A stretch of 64,000 bases of DNA from Oscheius onirici. Its lineage: Eukaryota; Nematoda; Chromadorea; Rhabditida; Rhabditidae. Numbering within the stretch: position 1 is the stretch's first letter; each line of letters starts with the position of its first letter. Under the pieces are notes generated by a model, which was given only the letters and a program-made list of their open reading frames with translations, made no database searches and was not told the DNA's origin. Positions 46,474 to 57,269 of this stretch are shown here, piece after piece. The translations under genes and the position numbers were made by a program. The stretch spans positions 10,304,398 to 10,368,397 of the forward strand of contig OW051469.1 of NCBI GenBank assembly GCA_932521025.1, read 5' to 3'.

Positions 46474-49400
46474 ATGACGCCGGACCCCGAAAAAGACGAG
46501 GAAATTCTTCGAATGGTTCGTCAGATGTCTGACTTGAAGCTAGATGAACCCGAAGAACCTCTGCCTCAGGATTGTTGCGGGCTGTCCTGCAAACCGTGTG
46601 TCTTCGATATTCATCGAAAAGATCTACATAACTGGGCCCGAGACATCGCCAAAACTGTTCAGTTTGGTAGGAAAGAAAGCTGTTTGACAGGAAATAATGT
46701 TCAGGAGATTCTACAATTTACCAGCACGTTTACGGAGACGAGAGTGAGGAGACAGTGGAGGGGGAAGCGAAAACTTTGGAATCGTACAAGTGAGTAGCGT
46801 TGAAATAAGTTTTCACAACAGCTGTATAGCCTATTTCAAAAAGCAGCTCTCTAACGAAATAACATATTTTGGCAACGTAGCGGGGTACCTAGTATCGGAA
46901 CACTAAAATAACACTGATGAACAAATGATCCTAATATGAACGTTTAGAGCTTTAGCGATACAAGGAATCGATAAATTGACAGCCGATACCATGCTCTTCA
47001 CCTTCAGCACAAAAGGAGAACGTTTGGCCATTCCAATAGGCAGTCATTTACGAGCCAGGTCGGTTTGAAACATCAAAAAGCCTACCAATTCTTCCGCGGA
47101 TTTACTCGGAAGAGTATTCCGGGACGTCATTATGTTTGACATCTTTCTGTAGAAAAAGCATCAAAATCTTTTGAATAAAAATTCAAGCAATTAGGGGAAC
47201 TCCGTTTCAAGTTTGGATGAGGAAAAATAGTAACAGAATCTGTTATTTTTGATATAAATGAACAAGGACAGTGGCAAATATAGCCTCAAAGATCAATCAC
47301 AAGGTAGATGACGATTTAAACGGGGGAAAATTAGTCGAAATTTTTGGGGAGGGGGACTTCCTCCAGATTGGGGACAGCTATTCTCGTTGCGTACTTTTCA
47401 TCTATTTTGGCAACTATTCTGCTGGGATCTTCTCTGCTGAAGGAATCTGTATTGTCGACTAGAGTCTGAAATCATAGTCAGCTGGAAAATGAGTGGGAAA
47501 ACTGACCGATTTGCGTTTATAGGCATCGAACAAACTCTTCTTGTAAAATCCACGCTCAATTGGATGGCCGCGGTAGTACTCGAAGCCTGAAATGAAGAGT
47601 TCATGAGCTTTCTTGATTTCACTTGTAAAAGGTCTCATGCTTCGCCATTTCAAAAAAAAAGGAAAACTCACTGTTAATAGCATTGGCGGCAGTCCAATTC
47701 ATCCTGTCTATCAAGTAGCGACATATCAAGTATCCAGTACGGTTCAAGCCGTGCGTACAGTGAACTCCGATAAGAGTGTCGTCTTTCCGCCGGGTGAAAT
47801 ATTCGTCGACGTGGCCAATGAACTGCTCGACAATGTCTTCTCTACCGTTTACTTCGTGTCCAGGACAGTTTATTTTTCTGTAACTTTCTATGAAGTTAAC
47901 AACAAAATGGTAGATTTACATGTATTCAACGTCGTAGTCCTTCCACTCGCCCTTATTGTAATAGCGATCCGTGTTTGTGAGATCTATCACAAGTCCAATC
48001 TGTTTTCCAGCGTCACGGGCCTAAAATTGCCTTATTTTAGAAGTTTCCACGCAACGATTACGTAGGAAATTATTGTACCGACGTCAAAATAGTCATCGGG
48101 ATGAAGATCTCTATCGTTTTGGAAGAATCTCGAGTCTAGGGGCGTCTTGAAGGGAACAAATCGGGTTCCTTCGATTTCTCTGCCTACAGCATCGTAATTT
48201 AGCCACCTAAATTGGAAAAAATAGACAAATGACAAGAGAAAAGGACTTACCTATCAGGAATTCCACTGCCTTTGTTTCTACGCCGGTCATAGTGACCCAT
48301 CTTGGCGTTTTACCTGAAAGAGTATAAACTTTACATCGAATTAGTAGAAAAGATTAGGAAGGACAGCGCAAAGGCTAAAATAGCTGAGAAATGACAGCGA
48401 AAATGAAAAGAAGACGTTGGACAATTGCTAGAGACAGCCGACAAGCAATTCGTGTTCAGCCTAGCCATTTCTATTGACTCTAGACATGATGAGAACAATA
48501 AAAGTGTCTAGAAAAGGAGGAAATCATTATTTTAAGCCAAAAATTTGCAAAGGGAAAAGAAAAACGATCAGCTGTCAAGAAATTGGAAAAAGTGACAGCA
48601 AACAGCGCTTGATTTCGCCGCCATGCTGTCTTTTCCGCGCGGGACCCACATATTTTGCTTTTTTAACGGTTACTTTAGTTTTATTGCTGTTCTTTGTGAT
48701 TTTGGCCAAAGTTTATGAGAAATAAGCCTCTGATCAATTTCCAATTGTTGACTAGCAGTGCCAGGTATCCCAAAAGGGATAAATGCCAACCAATCCGCTT
48801 TCGGTCCATCCAAAAGGACTCATTTGGCAGTTATCCGCTTAAATTGTCGCTCACTCCGCCCCTAAAACTGACCATTTTCGGGGTCAACGGGGGGACACAA
48901 GAGCCTGCTGTAATCACTGGACCACATCGATATCGTGGACGAGGATTGCGGAAACTGTCGTCCCGTATCAAGGACAGCCTCTCTCTCTCCCATAGTTCTC
49001 GTTACCTTTTCTTGATCCCGTGGCGTTCAGTAACAGTTTGTGACCATGTCCTTTCTGTTTGCAGCCGAAGTCCTCATTGACCTTCTTCCAATGCTACTTT
49101 GACCCAGTTTGATGTCAGGCACTTTCACAGGTTCTGTCTGGATTCTTTTTCTTACTGTACCTCTTTCGGTCTCTTTCTTTACCATTCTCACTCCCACTGG
49201 ACACTTTTTCCCGCCTGACCAGTCAGCATCATCACAGTTTCATGTCTCACCAAGGGTCGTCTCTCTTGCCCGCAATTGAAGTCAGAACCGGCTGGCACCT
49301 GAAAACAGTCTCTCTTTCTGTCTCGTTGTCCCTCATCCTCTCATACTTCCTCCCAAAACCATTTGAGACGTCTTTTTTTCACTCCTTCATGGCCAATCGG

Positions 49401-52400
49401 GAACCACATTTTGGGACCCATTATTGCTCCTAATTATTGTCCTTTCGGGTCAAAAAGACTGTTTACAGGAGCGAGACAGTAATGGTCGCGTGGCTGGCAA
49501 TTAGACGCCTCGCTCTCTTAAACTTTTTGAACCCAGCTATTTCTTCGAGCAACAAACTTCGGAATTCGATCCAAAGTGCTGTAGAAAAAGGCGTGATGTA
49601 TTGCGACTGAGTTAGTCTGATGGAACAGGTTCAAAACTGGTGTAGATTGATTGCTTGTGGTCACTGTTTAGCGAATTTCTTTCTTTGCAACATTCATAGA
49701 GAGTATCTAGGTTTTCCGTGTTTTCGTCATTCGTACGCCACAATCCTCTTTGGTCCTTTTGTCCGAATTCTGGTTCTTAAACGCATCATTGAGTTCAACA
49801 GCCCTCTTACCTTCCGTGTCGAAAACTTTTTTTTGGAAGATAATCATCGCCGCTCGGGATCACCCAAACATTAGCTCTTGTTATCTCCAGTTTACAGTAA
49901 AACTCCGTTCAACAGTCTGGGTGGCCGTTCCCTGCATATAACCGTCGCAAAGTTCCTTCCACACACTGATTCTGTCCGACCGAAACGGGTCATCCTCTAA
50001 TCCATCGTGACCTTCACACAACTCTCACAGACACTCTTCACGCTGAATAGTTCCACAGTTCTCTCACTTTTTTTTTAAATTGGTCTCGGCTGTCCAGCTG
50101 ATTTCTCTCTAATATCATAAACTCTTTCAGACGATGGAAGTGAGGCGGCGTGTGCCGCAAGTCTCTTCTTTAGAAGAGACGGCCAAGAGACCCGTCTCCC
50201 CATCCAAATCTTCTTCCTCAAACTGGAAGAAGACCGTCTGGCTGATTTGTCTGACTTTCTTCTACAGTTTCTGGTTCATTTTCGGTCTTCTAGTCCTCCG
50301 GAAGACATCCAATGCCATCATTGCCGTCCGTTACGTGAAACAGAACAGTCACACTGTCAGTGTGGAATCAATAGAGAAGTCTGCCGAGTTCGAAGATTTG
50401 GTAGAAATGCTGGATCGGGAGTTCACTCGACCTCCAGCTTTTCTTCTCCTGAACCAGTACGCACTGAACATGACCTACAACTTCCTCTGTAATACCGGCA
50501 CTTTGGAAGGAGCACATGACCGATTCATCTTTGTGACTCTGGATACTGTAGCGAGAGACCAGCTCCGATTGAAGTACCCAAATATCAGACAGTTCCATTG
50601 GCCGACACCCAGTCTTTATGTGAGTTATTTGAGTAAGACATTCACAAATTTCTTCAGAAGCCCTTTTCCTTTGCGGAGGGGCCCTATCAGACAATCTATC
50701 TACTTCGAGCCAATCTGGCTGTAAGTCTTCTTCGTCGCGGAAAGTCCTTCTGGATGATGCAGCAGGACACATTCTGGCGAAGGAATCTGTTTGATCTGAA
50801 GCTGGAAGACAATCAGAGTTACGATGCCATCTTCGACCAGCTCGGTATTAACAGCGGAAGTCGTCGTGCTGAATGGGTCAATGGTGTGTTTTCTCTTCTT
50901 CGAGTTCGAAAATTATTTTAGGAGCCAACTTCTTCATTCGAGCTAACAACGACACTTTGAAGTTCTGGGAGCGATTGAGCGATAAATTGGCCCATTGGTA
51001 TACACCAGACATGGGAATCATGATCCACCAGTGTCACACCTGGGGAAGTCCCAGATGTGCCTACATTCCTCACGAGTACGTTGAATACATTGATACCAGA
51101 CAGACAAAAATGACAATCTCTAACAGTCTGTTATCAGGATCGGACATTCTTGGGAATGGATGTATACCGAGCAGAAGGATCCTCCCTACATTATGCAGTT
51201 GGACTGTGAGACTGATGGAGGCTCAAAACTGATGCAGCTAGGTCGATTTGGGTTCCATTTCACCGACAATAATGGAACATGCTTTCCTGAAAGAGTCAGT
51301 TTCTAACCTAGACAATTTACACACAGAGTACAGGTCGAATCAGCCAGAAGGAGAATGGAAGAGGGACGTGTGGATGTCAGCTATACTTCTGCACGACTCT
51401 TTCCGTCATGGGGACGCTTCCAGTTCAAGGTTTACTGGAAAATTGTAGACGGTATGCTCTGGACGCCGATCATCGGTCCCTATCTGAAGCCCTATCTTCC
51501 TCTAGTCGGCTACATTCTCATGATTACCATGTAGATCTCTCTTCTCCTCACTCGTTGAGTCTGTCTTTCCCCTCTCCTCATTTTTTTACTTTTATTCAAG
51601 ATTATGTTCCCCCTCTTCAAAATGGGTAAACTTAGGTGCCTTACCTGTCCGCTTTTGTAGTCGATTGTGATTGTGATATTGCTCTGATAATATATGAATT
51701 TTTTTTTGAGTTTCTGATTGTTTGAAAAGATCGCGGGGTCAGATAGAGTACAGAGTGTGAGAGAGGCTGTACAGAAAGGTTACACCATAAAAAACTTGCT
51801 GAAAAGGGAAACAAAGAACAAAGTAGCAGGAACAAAAATTATCCGTTTACAGGATTTCGACAAATGACCATCATCTGTCCCGACAATACACTCCGACTTC
51901 CGTTTCTCGAACTTCTTTTCAAGTTCCGATCAAGGTGAGTCATAATTATATTCTCCAGTAGCATTATCAGCTGTACGTAACTGGCAAATTTACCAAACTA
52001 GCGAAGCAATGGACCATTGGAACTGCTGTTGAATGGATCGGTCCCTTCCTTCCCGGTCATGGCGACTGGCTCAAGGTATGTTCTCATAGATTAGTTCCGC
52101 GACCCCCGCGGCTGTTCTCATTCTCTCGACCCTTTGCTCTTTTGGCTTTTTTCCGTAGGCAAAGAGATGTGTAAGGTCGATGACTTTTCCCGATGAGAAA
52201 GCGATGGGAAGACGGACATGGTGTGACCAAAGGATGATTCAGGGCAAGAGTGACGGGACAAAGAACGATTTGAATCGGAAAAGGTTACCTAGAGAGCCAG
52301 AAAACAGAGAATCTACAATTTCCATGTCTCTTTCTCCAAGTTTCAAGTTTTATCTAAAATTACGCTACGGAGTGACAAGCTGCACTTAAAGCCCCCGCGT

Positions 52401-53520
52401 CGCACATGTGTTAGAAAATTTTGATCAAAGGTAAAAAAAAGAGAAAAACTTGGGTCCCTTCCAAGAACATTTCGGTCAAAAAATAAGATGTCTCAATATT
52501 TGTATCTCTAGAATTCCACCTTCTTGCAATGTTACGCAGCCGGAACTGGAATTGCACCATTTGTCAGAATAATCCAGTCCCTTCTGGACGATGATGACTG
52601 TGATATGAGGTGGGAAATGGTGTTTTTGGAAAGACGAAGGAAATATTCAGAATCCAGTTGATTTACTGCGTGAGAAGCGAAGAAGATGTTCTCTTCAAGG
52701 ATATGATGAATCAGTGGACAAAGCACTGGAACTTTTCCGTTCATGTTGTAACTTCGAATATAGAGGTAAGGTTTCCCAGTTCCTTTCCAGTAGTTTTTGC
52801 TCCAGTACGAATTAGGTTACTGGAGAGTGTCTCCATATTTGGCCACTCATAGTCAAAAATACGCTCCTACATTTTCAGAAAGCCTCTTCCCTACCACATC
52901 TGGCCAAAGTGCACTCGGGAAGTCGTCTCAAAGAGGATCTCTGTCACTCCCTGCTGACCGCCTTCTGCAATCGCGACCACGACGGTCTCCGGGTAAGATT
53001 ATCCTCCATCTCGATGGGATTATTATTTCCTCCGGGTAATCGGGAATGGAGAATATTGGGTACTATTGAACCTTTGGAGCTACATCAGTAAACAAGCAAG
53101 AACGAAGAAATGTGAAAACAGTGGTTGGTAAAAATTTTGAGAGGTTTTTCTCCCGAGAAGAGTAACAATTTTATGAACTTTTCCTCTTTTGAAATTAACT
53201 AAAACGTATTTAGAGATCATTTACAGTCGATAAATATCGTCAGTGGCAGTGTGCTTACACTGTGATTTAGTATAATGAAGTCAGAGAGTGTGTTTTGCGG
53301 CAAAAGAAATGTGCAACGGAAGTGGTCGTTTCTTTGACATATTGTTAGTGTTCAGGCTGCTTTTGTTGAAAGTTCGGGAAATTATTACTCTCAAAATAAT
53401 GGTCTGAGATCTTTTTTTCAGTTAGCTGTCTGCGGTTCGAAAAGCTTCGAAAAGGACGTAATCAACTTTGCCAAGAGAAGCGGTCTGCCCGACGGCCAAG
53501 TATTCAGGTTCCTTGGCTGA
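46474..53520 (+). CDS. NADH-cytochrome b5 reductase-like protein with N-terminal oxidoreductase-like domain; host of two nested genes
   Basis: FAD- and NADH-binding reductase of the CYB5R-like group. Nine exons (46474-46666, 46705-46789, 46948-47058, 51853-51934, 51971-52075, 52512-52609, 52651-52765, 52879-52992, 53422-53520) total 1002 nt, an unbroken 333-residue frame. N-terminal oxidoreductase-like motif: DCCGLSCKPCVFDIHRKDLH. The FAD domain is split by the 4794-nt intron 3: IPIGSHLRA ends exon 3, and exon 4 supplies the flavin motif SRQYTPTS. Then come VEWIGPFLPG, the NAD-binding YAAGTGIAPFVRI and the terminal LAVCGSKSF. The reading frame and the order of conserved motifs both continue across intron 3, so I treat it as one gene. 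PIR-1 and a glycosyltransferase lie inside that intron. Confidence 0.87.
47398..48300 (-). CDS. pir-1: RNA 5'-triphosphatase/diphosphatase of the PIR-1/DUSP11 family
   Basis: Dual-specificity-phosphatase-fold enzyme acting on RNA 5' phosphates; C. elegans PIR-1 associates with Dicer and is needed for certain 26G small RNAs. Six exons (48300-48251, 48206-48083, 48020-47920, 47877-47672, 47586-47507, 47481-47398) give 214 residues with consistent phases. Conserved features: IPDRWLNYDAVG, GTRFVPFKTPL, LVIDLTNTDRYY and the complete catalytic loop VHCTHGLNRTGYLICRYL. The tail YYRGHPIERGFYKKSLFDAY is also typical. CTCTTTCAG just upstream of the ATG suggests trans-splicing. The gene is antisense inside intron 3 of the reductase gene and lies 1 kb from the GTSF1-like gene. 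Confidence 0.93.
48301..50133. other. Intronic stretch between the two nested genes
   Basis: 1.8 kb inside reductase intron 3, between the divergent starts of pir-1 and the glycosyltransferase. An 83-codon plus-strand frame (48474-48725) ends in a hydrophobic segment but has no other support. Pyrimidine-rich runs occur at 48960-49440. A CTCTTTCAG at 50130 is the likely trans-splice acceptor of the glycosyltransferase. Confidence 0.4.
50134..51534 (+). CDS. Golgi-type glycosyltransferase (nucleotide-diphospho-sugar transferase family)
   Basis: Five exons (50134-50619, 50658-50883, 50922-51075, 51138-51294, 51334-51534) give 407 residues with consistent phases. Type II topology: short cytosolic tail, one transmembrane segment (TVWLICLTFFYSFWFIFGLL), then a lumenal domain. 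The lumenal part resembles the nucleotide-diphospho-sugar transferase domain: DRFIFVTLDTVARDQL, YLLRANLAVSLLRRGKSFWM followed by MQQDTFW (position of the usual acidic metal motif), then NGANFFIRANNDTLKFWERL and GIMIHQCHTW. A second hydrophobic stretch (YLPLVGYILMITM) ends the protein. Donor and acceptor sugars cannot be inferred. It lies on the same strand inside reductase intron 3. Confidence 0.82.
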
Positions 53521-56500
53521 CCATCCCTTTCTCAATAAAGTTGTCTGTGATTTTCCCTTGGCCTTTTGAGTATTTCGCCAGCTGTGACTATTCTGTTGTC
53601 GAGGCAACCTCTCTCACCATATGTTTATTGCGAAATATTCACACGCCATCCGTCTAATGAGCCTTCTCACAGCCAATACAATAACCTTATTAGAGAGGCT
53701 TTCTTTCGCCAAGCAAGTTCAAATTTTCTTCTCGTTGTTCTGAACCATTAAACTTTCTTTCTTGCTCCTCAGACAGATCTCATATTCCTCTTCGAGTCCA
53801 GCTGTCCACTCAGCTGTTCCCTCGCCACTTTTTGCTTGTTCTCGATCTGTTATAAAGTCGACTAGTGTCCTCTGTTACCATGGCAGACTTTTTTCTTGCA
53901 ATTACTTTCATTATTTGCCGATTGAGCGTTTTCGGCGCTGTTTGCTCAGAGTCTAGGTTAGAGACGAGACGAGAGAGCACAAAAGGGAAACTTTGCGGGG
54001 AGGTGGAAGACGTCACAAACCGAGCTAATCGTTGGCTAACAGAGTGCGCGAGAACCCGGGTAAACTGTGAAAGTGTTGCAAAAGTACCCGCCTAGAGAGT
54101 CAATAGAACAGACTACAGGTTTTTGCAGTGAGTGGTAACCGTTTCTGTGTCTTCCTGCGTCTCTCAATTAGTGTTTATTTTTTGTGAATCACGAATGGCC
54201 TGATTGAAAACATTCGTAATGAGTCAGTTCGACATGTATTTATACTGCAACAGCTAACATTGACTCCTCTCTATTTTTCCTGCCTCCAAATAACCCTGCT
54301 TTTCTTTAGGGCTGCTCGAGAAACAACTGAAAAAAAACTGAAAACTTTTTGAGCCAAAAAAATATTTGTTCAGTAATCCTTCCTCCAACCCAGAATAGTC
54401 AACAGGAGGGTCCCCAGAGAGAATTGACCGTCCTGTCCTTTCACTGCATCTCTGTCCAAAAACAAGCTGTCCAGTTGTTGTTCTAGACAAGGATAGACTG
54501 AACTTCCTCATTTTGTTGTGTCTGTAAACATCTTGCTTTGAAAAGGGCATGCCTGGAAAGTTCTGGGATGTCTGAATAGACTAATCACATTTCTAAAAGG
54601 GGGCACTGAAAAGAGACGCGGAGTCTTTCCTGGTAGCGATGAACCCCAGTTTCCTTTGACTCGATGTTTTCAGGCTATCTTTTCAAAGACCTCGGACCTT
54701 TTGAACTCGCTTATCTCTGGTCGTAGAAAAGCTCTACAGAGCAATAAACCGACGTCAGTATCTCTTCACAAAGGCGGTGACAATTTCCCAATTCCAGTTC
54801 TCTGCCCTCCTCTCACACCTCTCGCGACCACGCTCTGGCTGCGTTTACGTCCAGTTCTGACTCATCACTCTGTATTTAGCCATTCACCAATATTTTTCTA
54901 TACCTTTTTCGATCGAGAGTAATGCGGAAAAGCCTGGGCTCTCTTGTTTACCTGCTGTCGGCCCGGAAAAAGGAGCCGCCGATGGGAGAGCCACGTGTTC
55001 TCATGGTGGTGTGATTCATTATTGTGCTCTGGGCTAGACTTTTCCGGTAGACGTCATCGGGTACTGTTGTGGGAGCCGAAATCATGCGGCCACCCGCCCC
55101 AGACCTCAAATTTGATAAGAGATAATATGGAAGAACATCACGAGTTGTTCTGCTAGAGTGTTTACTTCAAATTTTAGTATTTTTGCAGCAGAAAAGTGAA
55201 GAAAGATCAGAAATTTGCTGGGTAACGAGCCAAAAAGTTAAGTTCTCGAATTTCTGCGAATTAAATTCGCGGCGACGTGCAAACGAATTCGGCGGGAAAG
55301 CGCAGTCGCTTTCCTGGATTTTTGCCCTAAAATTCTTTTTGTCTCTTTCCGTCTACGCTCCTTTTTCCTATTTTTCTTGTTAAAAACGTCCTCAATCAAG
55401 TTATTTTATGCCCGCAGTGTCTTGTAAATGAATTCTGCTAAATTTACACTCAAAATATCGTAGAAATCAACCCTGAAGCGATTTCCTTTCATTATTCCCT
55501 TGTTGCATGTTTATCAAAAATCCGAGTCGTGCGACGGTTTTCCTCCCATTCCCTTAAAAAATCTTGCTAGAAGCTATGTATCTATCATTGCTTTGTTTTC
55601 GTCATCGAACTAGTTTCCCATGTCACTAAGGCTGTCCCAGCTCCATTTTTCTTATCTCTATCCGCATTTCCCACGTGATTGTTTTCTTTCCCACCTCGGT
55701 GCTCTTTTATCTCTCCCGTGATGATTCCCGGCCTCGTTGTTCGCGAATTATGCATGTATAATGATCGGGAAACGGGTATTTGACACACCCTTTGTCAATT
55801 TGAAGTAGTGGCCCATCTGTCTGTTTTCTAGAACAAACGTATTCGGTTCAACCCGAATGTTTACTTTTGGGCGAAACGCGACGAGAGACTCGCATCTGAC
55901 CGATGTTTATCCGGCTGGCCGTCACTCGATTTCGCAATCGTCCCATAAGGGACTCCCTCTGGGGGTTCAATCAATGGGTTCAAATGTCCTGGGAGGTATT
56001 TCAATGGCCGCCTGGCGTTCTCTCACTCTTTCTGCCCGCTCGCCAGCCACAGCCCTCCATCGATCCACGAAGCTCCGCCCACCCTTCGCCCCTGTGGCCC
56101 TATGACGACAATTTCGCGACAGCCGAACCAACTTTTTACCCGTTTTCCCTTTACCTAACTGTGACATTCCGATTGTTTCTTTGGCTCTTTTTTTTTTGGA
56201 ACTTTGCTTTCGCTGAAAAGTGCGAAGGAAGTACAAAATTGCCGTCTGTTTGCTCGCACACCTCTTTGTTCGCATCAAACGCGGAACAGAAAAGATTGCC
56301 ACTTGAAATCTTAGAATATCGGATTTTTCTGATACTATCAGTTCGTCCTTCCATGTTGCCCTGCTCTGAGTTGATAGGCAAACTTGCCATGTGATTTCTT
56401 TCAATCCCATCGGTAAACAGCTGTTTGCTCTCTATATAGCCGCTCCACATTGGCCTTTTTTTAATCGCTTAGCATGTTTTCACCGATTTTTCTCCATTCC

Positions 56501-57269
56501 CTAAACAGCTTCTTTATTTGTTCGTTTTCTTGTTGTTTTTTACAACTCTGCTGACCTCTCCTCTCCGTGTTTGATTAGCCTGTTCAAGGAAAAACTGAAA
56601 TCCTCACGCCGTGATCGCCGCTTTAGCTTCCCGGTTTCGATTTTCCTTGCAGGCCATTTGTGTAGCTCACATCAGCCACTGTCGGTGCCTGTTTAAACAC
56701 AGCTTACGGTTGTGAACGTCAGCTTTTGAGTATGGCGTGACCCGCTTCCTTTCTCCCAGTGCCTGGTATCTCATTTTCAACCTCTTCCTGCTGTTGATAA
56801 ATTTCTGTGTGGGTGCATGCGCACTAGCAGTGACTACTGACACGGACAATAATGGCAACAGGCGCCGTTGTTCGTGCGGGTGGTGACTCATTTTGACTAT
56901 GTTTAGAAGGTCTCAAAAGTCCCTAAAATGATTCATTCGGCCTCCCACTGCTTCTCTCATTCCTTTTGGTCTATACGGTTTCTCTCTGCTTATTCCACGA
57001 GGTCATGTGGAACAAGCCTGTTCAAACGATCTGGTCACGATAATCCATGCTGTTGCCACCCATCCTCTCCTCCAGAGTTCTTCCCTTTTGCCTTGGCCAC
57101 CTCGTTTTATTGTCAACGATAGAATTCTGGTTCCTTCGTTGAGCTATTCCAATGTATAGTCTTGCCTTCGTCCCGTTTTCGTTCAATTAGCGTGTGTGTT
57201 TCCATTATCCCATCTCCTTCTCCGTGTCCTCCAAACCCGGCAGCACAATCAATAGCCGGGTTCTTTTTC
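53521..57269. other. 3.7 kb intergenic region upstream of Patched
   Basis: Apart from one possible secreted peptide (53880-54095) I see no supportable gene. Short open frames (55903-56394 plus, 56410-55967 minus) overlap each other on opposite strands and lack features. Probably regulatory DNA of the Patched gene. Confidence 0.4.
53880..54095 (+). CDS. Possible small secreted peptide
   Basis: Single-exon frame of 71 residues with a clear signal sequence (MADFFLAITFIICRLSVFGA, cleavage likely near VCSES). A short polar domain follows with spaced cysteines (KLCGEVEDVTNRANRWLTEC, then VNC). The LCG...C spacing faintly recalls insulin B chains but does not fit their exact spacing, and no A chain is visible. 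A splice at 53955 or 54060 could alter the end. Only the signal peptide supports it. Confidence 0.3.
   Translation: MADFFLAITFIICRLSVFGAVCSESRLETRRESTKGKLCGEVEDVTNRANRWLTECARTRVNCESVAKVPA

Noticed and set aside
48474-48725. Plus-strand frame ending in a transmembrane-like segment
   Set aside because: Sits between two nested genes, lacks homology and splice context, and a single hydrophobic stretch is weak evidence.
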